Positions 1 to 8,640 of a stretch of DNA of 64,000 bases are shown here, piece by piece (the stretch's first letter is position 1; every line of letters starts with the position of its first letter). The notes under the pieces were generated by a model. The model was not told the DNA's origin and did not search any database. It saw only the letters and a list, made by a program, of their open reading frames with translations. The translations under genes and the position numbers were made by a program. This DNA comes from Agrobacterium larrymoorei (GTDB lineage Bacteria; Pseudomonadota; Alphaproteobacteria; Rhizobiales; Rhizobiaceae): positions 33,861 through 97,860 of the forward strand of contig NZ_JAAMFB010000007.1 of the NCBI RefSeq assembly GCF_013322225.1, read 5' to 3'.

Positions 1-1
1 C

Positions 2-181
2 GTCGATCCCACCGGCAGCGAAAATTACGGTCTCGCCGTCCTGACCGGAAAGGCCAAGGGCACAGACGCCACCATCAGCCATATCTGCGTTTACGACAAG
101 AAAACCAAAGCCGTTGAACTGGGCAGCGAGCTTTCCGCGGATACGGTGAAGGCAGAAGTGCCGGGCTCGACGAAGCCCTGA
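2..181 (+). CDS. C-terminal end of an unidentified protein (partial)
   Basis: An open frame enters from the left edge and ends at a TGA at 179-181, giving the last 59 residues (begins VDPTGSENYG, ends PGSTKP). It contains no recognisable motif; the lysine- and acid-rich, non-hydrophobic composition would fit a small soluble or periplasmic protein. A hairpin resembling a terminator follows about 50 bases downstream, supporting a real gene end. Function unknown because the N-terminal part is missing. Confidence 0.6.
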   Translation, partial: VDPTGSENYGLAVLTGKAKGTDATISHICVYDKKTKAVELGSELSADTVKAEVPGSTKP

Positions 182-232
182 CAGGGTCATAAACTAAGAT
201 TGCATTTTGGAAAACGTGCACGTAAAAATAAA

Positions 233-263
233 GGGCAGCGCCCGAAGGCCTGCCCCTGATTTT
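233..263 (+). terminator. Probable rho-independent terminator after the partial gene
   Basis: The 6-bp stem GGGCAG (233-238) / CTGCCC (250-255) has an 11-base loop and is followed by a weak T-rich stretch (TGATTTT). It sits about 50 bases after the stop codon at 181. The short T tract keeps confidence moderate. Confidence 0.45.
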
Positions 264-326
264 GTCTGCAGTAGATATACCCGAAGGCAGTGATCTGCTC
301 CGCAGCGCATTTATTGAAAGCAGAGG

Positions 327-572
327 TCAGCTTTGGCGCTGAATTGACCTGCTAATCTCTGCAAGGATTCCTAACGCAACTGCGCATACTATTATAGTGA
401 CCGTTCCGTCAATTATTTCTCCCATCGGTTTAGAGCCGAGGTATCGCGATTTTAGTATAGCGGCGCGAACTGGATCAGCTAAGGTCGCGATCCAAATCGC
501 TATGACCAATCTTAACCCGCCCATGATTAGCACGAGCCAAGCCCCTACGAATCCAATTTTTGTAAGCATCAT
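327..572 (-). CDS. Small two-helix inner membrane protein, function unknown
   Basis: An 81-aa protein beginning with two methionines (MMLTKIG). Two hydrophobic segments are visible, at about residues 8-30 and 55-72, separated by a polar loop with the sequence DPVRAAILKSRYLGSKPMGE. A GGTGGGG stretch just upstream of the start could be the ribosome-binding site. The local sequence is more AT-rich than the flanking genes. I do not recognise a family; the call rests on the coherent membrane topology and ribosome-binding site. It sits alone between the partial gene and the acetyltransferase. Confidence 0.5.
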   Translation of the reverse strand: MMLTKIGFVGAWLVLIMGGLRLVIAIWIATLADPVRAAILKSRYLGSKPMGEIIDGTVTIIVCAVALGILAEISRSIQRQS

Positions 573-682
573 TACCCCACCGCGCTGATATTGATAGGTA
601 GCGTTCTGAAAAGTCTCTCGTCAAGGGATACGCAAATCTGCAACCTAACGTATTTTTGGGCTACGCCTACCGATCATGGCCA

Positions 683-1222
683 TCAAAATCGAGGCGTCGT
701 ATCCGCTTCTCCCAGCGGTCGCTGCATGAGTACGATGTCCAGCCAGCGGCCATGTTTCCAGCCGACGGATTTCAACGTACCGACCATTTCGAAACCTGCG
801 GCGCGGTGAACGCCGACTGAGGCGGCATTGTCGGAATCACCCACCACGGCCACCATCTGGCGAAAGCCTCTGGCTGTGGCGTCTTCGATCAACGCCAGCA
901 GCAGCGTCTTGCCGATGCCCAGTCCCTTGCGATTGGGGTCGACATAGATGGAATCTTCCACCGTCGCGCCATAGGCCGGGCGCGCGCGGTGTGGTCCGGC
1001 ATAGGCGTATCCGGCAACCGCGCCTTCCACTTCCGCGACGATATAGGGAAAGCCGCCAGTCACCAGTGCCGCGCGCCGCTCGATCATCGTTTGGCATGCG
1101 GGAGGTTCGATTTCGAAGCTTGCGCTACCGTGAAGCACGGCATCGCGGTAAATTTCGGTAATGGTGGGGATGTCGGCTTCTTCGCAGGGGCGGATGGTGA
1201 CAACAGGCTTTAAGCTATGCAT
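683..1222 (-). CDS. GNAT N-acetyltransferase, phosphinothricin acetyltransferase (PAT) type
   Basis: A 179-aa GNAT-fold protein. The acetyl-CoA pyrophosphate-binding motif is visible as RKGLGIGKTLL at about residues 98-108. PAT-family hallmarks are the N-terminal IRPCEEADIPTITEIYRDAVLHG, the YAYAGPHRARPAY loop, and the C-terminal GFEMVGTLKSVGWKHGRWLD. Characterised relatives acetylate the amino group of phosphinothricin, methionine sulfoximine or other amino acids; the substrate here is unknown. The start is supported by AGGATATTGAA before the ATG. A second, divergent PAT-type gene lies at 8641-9141, so the window has two paralogues. Confidence 0.9.
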   Translation of the reverse strand: MHSLKPVVTIRPCEEADIPTITEIYRDAVLHGSASFEIEPPACQTMIERRAALVTGGFPYIVAEVEGAVAGYAYAGPHRARPAYGATVEDSIYVDPNRKGLGIGKTLLLALIEDATARGFRQMVAVVGDSDNAASVGVHRAAGFEMVGTLKSVGWKHGRWLDIVLMQRPLGEADTTPRF

Positions 1223-1300
1223 TTCAATATCCTGACGGGTATGCGTAATCCTTTCGACTTTGCACGAGAGCCATTCTCATGACAACCGAAATTGCCGCCA

Positions 1301-1909
1301 TCAACCACCCGTCAGAAGCTTGACCGCAATCAGCCACATGGTCAGCGCGATGATGCCTTCCAGAACTCGCCAGGCGGAGGGGTTGGCAAAGACTGGTCGA
1401 AGAAAGCGGGCACCATAACCCAGCGTGAAGAAGAACACGCAGGATGCCGTCATTGCCCCTATGGCGAATTCGGTCTCGGCACCCGGAAACTGCGTGGACA
1501 GGGTGCCGATCAGCACCACCGTGTCCAGATAGACATGCGGGTTCAGCCATGTCAGCGCAAGGCAGGTTATCAGCGTCGTGGAAAGGTGCGCTGCCGCGCC
1601 CGATGCTGCCACGAGCACCTGCGATGACTTCAGCGCCGATTGCAGGCTTTTTGCGCCGTACCATAGCAGAAAGGCGGCACCGGCATAGCGCATCGCTGGT
1701 TCCAGTGCGGGCAATATTGCGGCAATTTGCCGGAAGGCGGTCACGCCAACCAACATCAGGATTGCGTCAGAAAGCGCACAGACGAGACATACGGCAAAGA
1801 CATGATCTCCTCGCAAGCCCTGCCGCAGCAGAAATGCATTCTGCGCGCCGATGGCAACGATCAATGTCAGCCCCATGGTGAAGCCCGTAAGATATGTCGA
1901 AAAATCCAT
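1301..1909 (-). CDS. argO: LysE/ArgO family basic amino acid exporter
   Basis: A 202-aa membrane protein of the LysE superfamily, expected to export basic amino acids such as arginine or lysine from the cytoplasm. The family signature is seen near the N-terminus as VAIGAQNAFLLRQGLRG. About five to six hydrophobic segments span the rest. A longer frame starts at 1948, but the ATG at 1909 is preceded by a good ribosome-binding site (GGGGGCAGGAC) and gives the usual family length. It is transcribed divergently from an ArgP-type LysR regulator at 2002, the standard exporter/regulator arrangement. Whether lysine, arginine or both are exported cannot be read from the sequence. Confidence 0.92.
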   Translation of the reverse strand: MDFSTYLTGFTMGLTLIVAIGAQNAFLLRQGLRGDHVFAVCLVCALSDAILMLVGVTAFRQIAAILPALEPAMRYAGAAFLLWYGAKSLQSALKSSQVLVAASGAAAHLSTTLITCLALTWLNPHVYLDTVVLIGTLSTQFPGAETEFAIGAMTASCVFFFTLGYGARFLRPVFANPSAWRVLEGIIALTMWLIAVKLLTGG

Positions 1910-1952
1910 GTCCTGCCCCCTTGTGCGGCTTCGGAATAGGTAGCGCATGAAG

Positions 1953-1996
1953 ATTAATCCAGTTAAACAACCTTACTCAGATTAAGCAGGATTAAT
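1953..1996. promoter_or_regulatory. Probable ArgP operator/promoter between argO and argP
   Basis: The intergenic region holds a perfect 8-bp inverted repeat, ATTAATCC (1953-1960) and GGATTAAT (1989-1996), with arm centres about 36 bp apart. The DNA between is AT-rich. LysR-type regulators commonly bind such dyads between divergent genes, so this is a reasonable ArgP site. The assignment is inference from position and symmetry. Confidence 0.55.
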
Positions 1997-2001
1997 TCGC
2001 G

Positions 2002-2904
2002 ATGGATTATGCAGCGCTTCGTGCGGTGGCGATGGTTGTGCAAACGGGCAGCTTCGAGAAAGCCGCACTTGCGCTTCATGTCACGCCGTCAGCCGTCTCC
2101 CAGCGGGTAAAGCAGTTGGAGGAGCGTCTGGGCGCGGTACTGATCCTGCGCGGCAATCCCTGCACTGCGACCGAAAAAGGCGAATGGGTCTGTCGCCACA
2201 TGGAGCATGTGGGAATGCTGGAAACGGAGCTTTTCAGCCAGCTTCCCGCGCTGCTTTCGCCGGATGAGCCGGGTCGGCAGGTGACGCTGCATGTCGCCAC
2301 CAATGCCGATAGCCTCGGCACGTGGTTTTTGAAAGCGGTATCTGGTTTCACCAACGCGTCGGGTTATCTTCTCAATGTCGCGGTGGACGATCAGGATCAC
2401 ACGGCGGAATGGTTACAGCGCGGGCGCGTGCTGGCCGCTGTGACCAGCCTTGAAAAGCCGGTGCAGGGCTGCCGTGTGCTGCCCCTTGGACACCTGCGAT
2501 ACCACGCAACGGCAAGTCCTGATTTTATCGAGCGCTATTTTGCCGGGGGTGTCACGGAGGCAAGGCTTGCGGAAGCGCCCGCTATTACATTCAATCAGAA
2601 GGACCGTTTGCAACATCAATGGATTACCGAGGTTTTCGGCGCGCCGGTGGTGCATCCGACCCATTGGTTGCCGTCTACCCAGAGCTTCGTGGATGCCGCG
2701 CTGCTGGGCATGGGCTGGGGCATGAACCCGCATCTTCTGGTTAAGGATCATCTCACCGCCGGCCGTCTGGTCGAGCTGGTGCCGGGCGCGCATCTCGATA
2801 TTCCGCTGTTCTGGCAGGTCAACCGGCTGGCGGCGGATAGGCTGAGGCCACTGACCGAAGCCGTGATCGCCGCCGCCCGCAAAGAGCTTGTGACAGAGGC
2901 ATAA
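2002..2904 (+). CDS. argP: LysR family transcriptional regulator ArgP/LysG
   Basis: A 300-aa LysR-type regulator. The N-terminal winged HTH is clear (residues 1-60, including GSFEKAALALHVTPSAVSQRV), followed by a periplasmic-binding-protein-like effector domain from about residue 90. Overall features match ArgP/LysG (IciA), which senses lysine or arginine and activates the divergent exporter gene. The partner argO lies immediately upstream on the opposite strand with a dyad-symmetric intergenic region between them. Confidence 0.92.
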   Translation: MDYAALRAVAMVVQTGSFEKAALALHVTPSAVSQRVKQLEERLGAVLILRGNPCTATEKGEWVCRHMEHVGMLETELFSQLPALLSPDEPGRQVTLHVATNADSLGTWFLKAVSGFTNASGYLLNVAVDDQDHTAEWLQRGRVLAAVTSLEKPVQGCRVLPLGHLRYHATASPDFIERYFAGGVTEARLAEAPAITFNQKDRLQHQWITEVFGAPVVHPTHWLPSTQSFVDAALLGMGWGMNPHLLVKDHLTAGRLVELVPGAHLDIPLFWQVNRLAADRLRPLTEAVIAAARKELVTEA

Positions 2905-3006
2905 CCGTTGCTATTCTGCAACCATATCTGACTGATTTCCTTTCGTTATTGCCGATACCTGCTTTGCCGCTTAACTCTCCTGCTGAGGGTTTTGAGGGTC
3001 AGGCAT

Positions 3007-3927
3007 ATGAGCGGCAGGTTTCATGGGTTATCGGCATTTCCGCTGACACCGGCGGATGAGAACGGGCAGGTCGATGTTGAGGCGCTTTCCCGGCTGCTCG
3101 AGCGGCTGGATGCGGCGGGCGTCGATTCCATCGGTCTTCTGGGCAGCACCGGAAGCTATGCTTATCTCTCACGGGCGGAAAGGGATCGTGCCGTGAAAGC
3201 GGCGGCGGAAGCCTTGAAGGGCAAGCCAACGCTAATGGTTGGCGTCGGCGCGTTGCGAACGGATGAGGCGTCAGCGCTGGCGAAGGATGCGGAAAATGCA
3301 GGCGCCGACGCGCTTCTGCTTGCGCCCGTGTCATACACGCCGCTGACGCAGGAAGAGGCCTATCACCATTTCGCGGCAGTTGCGGGCTCCACCTCCCTTC
3401 CGCTCTGCATCTACAACAACCCGTCCACCACCCATTTCACCTTCAGCGATGAACTGCTGGTGCGGCTCGCCTACATTCCGCACGTGCTTTCCGTAAAGAT
3501 GCCTTTGCCCGCTAGCATGGAATTCAAGCCGGAGCTGGAACGGCTGCGACCGCGCCTCGGGGATGATTTCGCAATCGGTTATAGCGGAGATTGGGGATGC
3601 GCGGATGCCGTGCTGCAAGGCGCGGATGCATGGTATAGCGTCATCGGTGGACTGTTGCCGGTGTCATCGCTGCGTCTGCTGCGCGCAGCGCAGGCGGGCG
3701 ATGCAGGGGAGGTTCAACGCCTGCAAAGCTATTTCGAACCCCTGTGGACCCTGTTCAGGGAATTCGGCAGCTATCGCGTCATCTATGCCGCAGCCAACCT
3801 GCTTTCGCTCACGCATCGTCAGCCGCCGCTGCCGGTCATGCCACTGAGTATCAGCGATACGCAGCGGGTGGAGGAGGCATTGGCAAAACTTGCCGAGCTG
3901 GATGGTTTGCCCGCTGCCACGCCATAA
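3007..3927 (+). CDS. Dihydrodipicolinate synthase/N-acetylneuraminate lyase family aldolase
   Basis: A 306-aa class I aldolase of the DapA/NanA superfamily (TIM barrel). Visible family features are the GSTGSYAYLS motif near residue 45 (the family's GTTGE-like loop), the catalytic tyrosine in LCIYNNPS, and the Schiff-base lysine in LSVKMPLP. Unlike biosynthetic DapA, the motifs around these residues are divergent, so the true substrate may be another 2-oxo acid aldol. I chose ATG 3007 over the TTG at 2992 because a GAGGGTCAGG ribosome-binding site precedes it. It stands alone, not linked to lysine genes other than argO/argP. Confidence 0.88.
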   Translation: MSGRFHGLSAFPLTPADENGQVDVEALSRLLERLDAAGVDSIGLLGSTGSYAYLSRAERDRAVKAAAEALKGKPTLMVGVGALRTDEASALAKDAENAGADALLLAPVSYTPLTQEEAYHHFAAVAGSTSLPLCIYNNPSTTHFTFSDELLVRLAYIPHVLSVKMPLPASMEFKPELERLRPRLGDDFAIGYSGDWGCADAVLQGADAWYSVIGGLLPVSSLRLLRAAQAGDAGEVQRLQSYFEPLWTLFREFGSYRVIYAAANLLSLTHRQPPLPVMPLSISDTQRVEEALAKLAELDGLPAATP

Positions 3928-3985
3928 TTCCGGCGCTTTGCAGGCGGCATTCAATGCTCATTCCATTTTGAAAGTATCACCGCAA

Positions 3986-4723
3986 ATGTTGAAGCATCTT
4001 CATATTGCCGCGCTGATCTTCGCCTTCGCTTCTCCCGCGCTTGCAGGATCTGGTCTCGTGGAGCCAACCTTGAAAATGGAAGGCTTGAACACGCAGCGGA
4101 AGGGAGCGCCGATCCGCGTTGCCATCACGCTCGATGCCTGTATGGGCAAGACGGATTTTCGCATTCTCGATACGCTGGTGAATGAGAAAATCCCTGCGAC
4201 GATCTTCGTCACGGGCAGGTGGCTGAAACACAATCCGGACGCGCTCGCCATCCTTCTGGCGCATCCCGATCTGTTCGAGATCGAAAATCACGGCGAAAAT
4301 CATATGCCTGCCGTCGATATACCCGTTTCGATCTACGGCATCGCCGCTGCGGGTTCGGAGCCTGCGGTGATCCAGGAAGTCGAGGGCGGAAAGCAGGCCA
4401 TCGTAGCCGCCACCGGCCACCAGCCGCACTGGTTTCGCGGCGCAACGGCGAAATACACCCAGTCCTCGATGGTAACGATCAACCAGCTTGGCGAGCGTGT
4501 GGCTGGCTATTCCGTCAACGGCGACGGCGGCTCACTGCTTGGTGCGGCAGAGACCACAAAACACATCGCCTCCGCCAGAGATGGCGATGTCGTCATCGCG
4601 CACATTAACCAGCCTACCCACGAAGCCGGTGAGGGCGTCGTGAAGGGCCTTCTGGCACTGAAGGCCAAAGGTGTAGCCTTCACTCGCCTTGATGACCCGG
4701 CTTTTCATCTGCCGTCGAATTAG
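3986..4723 (+). CDS. Secreted polysaccharide deacetylase (NodB-like domain)
   Basis: A 245-aa protein with a clear Sec signal peptide (MLKHLHIAALIFAFASPALA, cleaved before GS). The NodB-type fold is suggested by VAITLDACMGKTDFRI (equivalent of the TFDDG metal motif), PATIFVTGRWL, and the histidine motif FEIENHGENHMP. A late AHINQPTHEAGEG segment provides another histidine. Family members remove acetyl groups from envelope polysaccharides in the periplasm; the substrate here is not known. The start at 3986 was preferred because upstream frame residues are not signal-peptide-like. Confidence 0.85.
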   Translation: MLKHLHIAALIFAFASPALAGSGLVEPTLKMEGLNTQRKGAPIRVAITLDACMGKTDFRILDTLVNEKIPATIFVTGRWLKHNPDALAILLAHPDLFEIENHGENHMPAVDIPVSIYGIAAAGSEPAVIQEVEGGKQAIVAATGHQPHWFRGATAKYTQSSMVTINQLGERVAGYSVNGDGGSLLGAAETTKHIASARDGDVVIAHINQPTHEAGEGVVKGLLALKAKGVAFTRLDDPAFHLPSN

Positions 4724-4767
4724 AACATTTCCGCGTTTCCAAGAAACGGCGCGAATGCCCCTTGGTT

Positions 4768-5097
4768 TCAGGATACTGCTTTTTCCAAAGCCGACGTTAC
4801 CCATTTGTTGAGGCTGACGCCGTCTTTTCTGGCGGCAGTGGAAATTGCCCTGTGCAACTGCGGCTCGGCGCGAACAACGAACTGGCCTGAAAACGGCTTT
4901 TCCGGCTCTTCGCCTCGTTCCTTGCAGAAGGATATGTAGTCTTCGACAGAATCTGCTAGCGCCTGTTTCAGCTCAGCCGCGGATGTTCCCTGAAACGTAA
5001 TGACATCGCGCAGATTGATGACCTCGCCGTGGAAAATCTCCGCGTCCTCATCAAAATCGATGATCGCCTCATACCCCTTGTAATGCATGACGGTCAT
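4768..5097 (-). CDS. hicB: HicB family antitoxin
   Basis: A 109-aa HicB antitoxin. The N-terminal partial RNase H-like fold is seen in MHYKGYEAIIDFDEDAEIFHGEV with the following TFQGTSAAELKQALADSVEDY motif, and a C-terminal ribbon-helix-helix-type DNA-binding segment (RAEPQLHRAISTAARKDGVSLNKWV). It is the second gene of a hicA-hicB operon, overlapping hicA by 4 bases (ATGA). HicB neutralises HicA and usually represses the operon. Confidence 0.93.
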   Translation of the reverse strand: MTVMHYKGYEAIIDFDEDAEIFHGEVINLRDVITFQGTSAAELKQALADSVEDYISFCKERGEEPEKPFSGQFVVRAEPQLHRAISTAARKDGVSLNKWVTSALEKAVS

Positions 5098-5354
5098 GGA
5101 ATTATCCCTGCTTCACCCAAAAAGCGGCGCACTGATTTGACCGCTCCCTTGTCTGTCTCTTTTTGCGGATGTGGCCGATGAAAAACAGCACGCACTCCAT
5201 TTAGCGCCACACGAATGCGCGAGCCGCTTCCTTCCGAAATCTCTGCGCCACAGGCAATAAAAAGGGCTTCTATATCTCGCCATTCTATTCCAGCCCGGAC
5301 AGGATCGGAAAACACCGCATCCAGAACGTTCCTGTGCTTCCTGGCTAATTCCAT
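5094..5354 (-). CDS. hicA: HicA family toxin (mRNA interferase)
   Basis: An 86-aa HicA-type toxin. The conserved block EISEGSGSRIRVALNGVRAVFHRPHP and the C-terminal KGAVKSVRRFLGEAGI match the longer HicA subfamily, predicted mRNA interferases of the double-stranded-RNA-binding fold. An in-frame ATG exists at 5423, but the start at 5354 gives the typical length and leaves three repeated sequence blocks in the promoter. The classical GSH histidine position appears as GSGSR, so the catalytic histidine may be one of those in FHRPHP; this is uncertain. It precedes hicB with an ATGA overlap. Confidence 0.87.
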   Translation of the reverse strand: MELARKHRNVLDAVFSDPVRAGIEWRDIEALFIACGAEISEGSGSRIRVALNGVRAVFHRPHPQKETDKGAVKSVRRFLGEAGIIP

Positions 5355-5358
5355 ATAG

Positions 5359-5449
5359 TATCGCTTTTTGATATCGCTTTCAATATGCTGGCGCGGCAAC
5401 TCTTCTGACGCTGAGCCATACATTCAACCATATGTAGAAAAGCGATATC
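5359..5449. promoter_or_regulatory. Candidate HicB operator region upstream of hicAB
   Basis: A perfect 11-bp inverted pair, GATATCGCTTT (5370-5380) and AAAGCGATATC (5439-5449), brackets the region upstream of hicA, and a third partial copy TATCGCTTT lies at 5359-5367. Such repeated half-sites upstream of a toxin-antitoxin operon fit autoregulation by the HicB DNA-binding domain. The functional assignment is inference. Confidence 0.5.
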
Positions 5450-5459
5450 GTCAAGGCAA

Positions 5460-6629
5460 TCAGGACGGCAGGTTTGGCACGACCTTGCGGGATGGGAACA
5501 GTTCGCGGGCAATCGTCATGCCGATGAGCGAGAGGGGCAGGGCCAGCATTGCGCCAGCGGCACCCCACATCCATGTCCAGAAGACGATTGCGACGAAGAC
5601 CAGGAAGGGGTTGATCTCGAGATTCTTGCCGACAACCGCCGGGAAGACCAGGTTTTCCATCAAAAGGTGTATCGTAAAGAACACGATGGATGGCAGCAGG
5701 CCGAGCAGCAGACTGTCATGGGTTATGATGCCAGCGACCGCCAATGAAAGGGTCATCGCGGTGATGCCGAGGAAGGGCACAAAGCTGGAAAGAAAGGCAA
5801 ACAGCCCCCACAAAAACGGCATTGCCAGCCCGCCGAGATAGGCAATGACGACCATGGAAACGCCTAGCCCGGCATAAAGCAGCGACGCGGTTGCGAAGTA
5901 AGAGCTCAGCACGGTTTCAATAGAGGCGATGGTGCGGATGGTTCTCAGCCGCTGGTGGCGCTGCGGAAAGGCCATGATAACCGCCTTGCGAAGCCTGACG
6001 CGGCTGTAGAGAAACAGCAGCAAAGCCGCAAAGAACATCAGCCCCTGAATAATGGCGGGCGTGAGGTTGGACCCCACGACGGCGATCACTTCGCTGCTTC
6101 GCGACAGGAAGGATTCCATCGTCATCGAGCCCATATTGAATGTGGCAGCAGAAATGTTCAGCCATCCCCAGTTCTGGAGATAGGGGAGAAAACGGTCCAA
6201 ACTCCGCTGCAACAGGCCGGGTCCCTCCGCCGCAAGTGCAGAGAGCGGTTCAACCAGCGAATTGGCCACGATGAACATTACCAGCGCCACAGCGGAAGAC
6301 AGGATGACGGCGACGCCGAAACCGGGAATGCCATAGGAACCCAGTTTTTCAGCGGCAACACCGAGAATCATGCCGACGACGATTGCCAGCACGATGGGGA
6401 TGAGGACCAGCGACAATGCATGGATGACGCCCATGAAGACGATGAGGAATAGCCCGACGATCGACCAGGCAACGGCGACATCGAGAGCTTCACGGCCCAA
6501 GGGCTGCTGGCTTCTTGCGTCATCGTGAGCGGTTGCCAGTGCACCCTTTATCAACGGATCGTGGTGGTGATCCGTATTTGGCAGATGCGCCTGGGCCTTC
6601 CTTTTATGTACCGGACTTTGTTCGTTCAT
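5460..6629 (-). CDS. AI-2E family transporter (PerM/TqsA-like permease)
   Basis: A 389-aa polytopic membrane protein. After a ~45-residue hydrophilic histidine-containing N-terminus there are about seven to eight membrane segments, with the family-typical PFLWGLFAFLSSFVPFLGITAM and a C-terminal LEINPFLVFVAIVFWTWMWGAAG. This superfamily includes TqsA (autoinducer-2 export) and Na+/H+ or K+-linked members, so a quorum-sensing role should not be assumed. GGGGGCACGG upstream of the ATG is a probable ribosome-binding site. It lies next to hicA on the same strand but with its own intergenic gap downstream. Confidence 0.9.
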   Translation of the reverse strand: MNEQSPVHKRKAQAHLPNTDHHHDPLIKGALATAHDDARSQQPLGREALDVAVAWSIVGLFLIVFMGVIHALSLVLIPIVLAIVVGMILGVAAEKLGSYGIPGFGVAVILSSAVALVMFIVANSLVEPLSALAAEGPGLLQRSLDRFLPYLQNWGWLNISAATFNMGSMTMESFLSRSSEVIAVVGSNLTPAIIQGLMFFAALLLFLYSRVRLRKAVIMAFPQRHQRLRTIRTIASIETVLSSYFATASLLYAGLGVSMVVIAYLGGLAMPFLWGLFAFLSSFVPFLGITAMTLSLAVAGIITHDSLLLGLLPSIVFFTIHLLMENLVFPAVVGKNLEINPFLVFVAIVFWTWMWGAAGAMLALPLSLIGMTIARELFPSRKVVPNLPS

Positions 6630-6735
6630 TTTACCGTGCCCCCATCAGGACGCTATAACGCACGGAAAACTCGGCAGTTCCGGCAATTCTAAAATATGCT
6701 TCGAGATGGATTGGCTGTCCCAAATCCGCCCTCGC

Positions 6736-7596
6736 TCAGGCCGAGAGCTTCAACCCGATGCCCCATGGGTCTTTGAGCGAAATCCCGTCGCCGTGCCGCT
6801 CGGTTGCGATTTCCAGACGGTCGAGTGCGGCGACAGCCCTGTCCAGCGTTTCCTTCTCGTTGAAGGTCAATGAATAGCCGGAGAGCCCCGCCATATCGTC
6901 GGTTCTTGCCTCAGCACCCCTGCTGTTCCAGATGTTGGCGGCGACATGGTGGTGATACTTGCCATAGCCAAAGAAGCTCGCGCCGGGATACCGGGCCATG
7001 ATATTGAGGCCGAGAACATCCTGATAAAACGCATCGGCCTGCGGAATATTGCCGACCTGCAGGTGAATATGCCCGATCGCCGTGCCCGCCGCCGCATGAC
7101 GGAACGGTGTCTTGGGCGCGCTGTCATAAAGCCCCTGAAGATCGAGGGGTAAGGTTGCCATTTCCACCTTGCCGTCCGGCTGGTAATTCCATTCCTCGTG
7201 CTGGCGGTCCCGATAGACCTCGATGCCGTTGCCTTCCGGGTCTGCCAGATAGATCGCCTCGCTGACGAGATGGTCCGACGCCCCCTGAAGCGACACATTA
7301 TTATGGGCGACATGGGCCAGCCACTGCGCCAGATCATTTCGGCTCGGCATCAGAAATGCGGTGTGAAACAGCCCTGCCGCGCCGCGCGGGGCGCGAAGAA
7401 CGTTATCGGCTGTGGTGAGTGTGAGGAGGGGTTTGCCATCCACGCCCAGCACCTCACCGCTTTTCGAACGTTCGATTACCGTTAGCCCGATGATTTTTTG
7501 ATAGAATTCGGAAACCCGCGCCAGATCATGCACGACCAGATGCGCCTGCCCGACATATCCGGGCCTTGTAAAAGCAAATTGCGTCTCATCGGTCAT
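6736..7596 (-). CDS. VOC family ring-cleavage dioxygenase/glyoxalase-like protein (CatE type)
   Basis: A 286-aa protein with two vicinal-oxygen-chelate repeats: the first begins GYVGQAHLVVHDLARVSEFYQKIIGL, the second GTAIGHIHLQVGNIPQADAFYQDVLGL. The metal-ligand candidates are the histidines in these strands and the glutamate in GIEVYRDR. The architecture matches CatE-type catechol 2,3-dioxygenases, Fe(II) enzymes that cleave aromatic rings, but substrate identity is unknown. The start at 7596 is preferred because GGAGAAGATC lies directly before that ATG; an in-frame upstream ATG at 7608 is part of this ribosome-binding region. It is divergent from the hemolysin III gene. Confidence 0.85.
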   Translation of the reverse strand: MTDETQFAFTRPGYVGQAHLVVHDLARVSEFYQKIIGLTVIERSKSGEVLGVDGKPLLTLTTADNVLRAPRGAAGLFHTAFLMPSRNDLAQWLAHVAHNNVSLQGASDHLVSEAIYLADPEGNGIEVYRDRQHEEWNYQPDGKVEMATLPLDLQGLYDSAPKTPFRHAAAGTAIGHIHLQVGNIPQADAFYQDVLGLNIMARYPGASFFGYGKYHHHVAANIWNSRGAEARTDDMAGLSGYSLTFNEKETLDRAVAALDRLEIATERHGDGISLKDPWGIGLKLSA

Positions 7597-7879
7597 GATC
7601 TTCTCCATGTGCTTCCATAAGTGAAGCGGTTCTAAGCGCGGGCACCCGCGCCCCTGTAGGCAAATATGGCCCACCTGCACCGTTACGGAAATATCTCCTG
7701 ACCACGATGCAGTGTTGAAGATTTGTTGACGATGCCCGTTGCGATATGTGCTTGAATGAGCAAAAGCATGCGGCGAATATGATCGGGTCTCAATGTAACG
7801 CTGCCGAATGTAAAGTGATTGCCTGCGTCTTGTTACCGTCGCATATTATTTGCATCATCCCGGAAAAGGATGCAGAAAA

Positions 7880-8548
7880 ATGAGTGAAATCTGGCGATTT
7901 GGCCGCCGTTACGATCTACATGAAATTGTTGCCGATGGCATCGTCCACGGCGTCGGTATCGTGTTTGCGCTTGTCGGCGCGACTGCGCTCATCTTCTATG
8001 TCACGCTTTGGGGCAGCCTGAGCTCGATTGCTGCGGCATGGATTTATGCGCTGGGTCTCATTCTGTGCCTTTCGATCTCCTTCACCTACAACATCTGGCC
8101 GCACTCCAACGTCAAATGGTTTTTGCGCAGGCTGGATCACTCGGCTATTTTCATATTGATCGCAGCGACTTACACGCCATTCCTGCAACGTGGCATCGAA
8201 GACCCGCTGATTGCGTTGACGCTGGCCGGGATCTGGTTGGCGGCGATTGCAGGCATATTCATCAAATGTTTCTATCCCGGTCGCTATGACCGGCTGGCGA
8301 TCCTGCTCTATCTTGGAATGGGGTGGAGCGGCGTCATGGTGGCAGAGCCGCTGTCCAATCATCTTGCACCCGTCACTCTCTGGCTTATCATCATTGGCGG
8401 CGTGATCTATTCCATGGGCGTGATCTTCCACGTCTGGGAGCGCCTGCGTTTCCAGAACGCAATCTGGCACGGGTTCGTCGTCGTCGCTGCAGCCGTGCAT
8501 TATTCAGCGGTGATGACCAGCTTCAGCCTGCCTCCGGTCGCTGCATAA
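7880..8548 (+). CDS. Hemolysin III/PAQR family membrane protein
   Basis: A 222-aa integral membrane protein with seven hydrophobic segments. It carries the PAQR/hemolysin III signatures EIVADGIVHGVGIVFALVG, a central LDHSAIFILIAATYTPF, and a late IFHVWERLRFQNAIWHGFVV, which contain the conserved acidic and histidine residues thought to bind metal. Bacterial members (YqfA-like) affect membrane physiology; direct haemolysis is doubtful. ATG 7880 follows AAAAGGATGCAG. It is divergent from the VOC protein and followed by a PAT-type acetyltransferase on the same strand. Confidence 0.9.
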   Translation: MSEIWRFGRRYDLHEIVADGIVHGVGIVFALVGATALIFYVTLWGSLSSIAAAWIYALGLILCLSISFTYNIWPHSNVKWFLRRLDHSAIFILIAATYTPFLQRGIEDPLIALTLAGIWLAAIAGIFIKCFYPGRYDRLAILLYLGMGWSGVMVAEPLSNHLAPVTLWLIIIGGVIYSMGVIFHVWERLRFQNAIWHGFVVVAAAVHYSAVMTSFSLPPVAA

Positions 8549-8640
8549 TGATCCGGCATCCATGTCCGTAAAATTGCTTCACAGGCGAAAGCGCCACGCC
8601 TATTGTCGCGGCAGGCACTTATTTGCAGCGGATAAAAAGC

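Noticed and set aside
5460..6629. Quorum-sensing role for the AI-2E family permease
   Set aside because: The family name is misleading; members transport different substrates, and no luxS or lsr gene is nearby.
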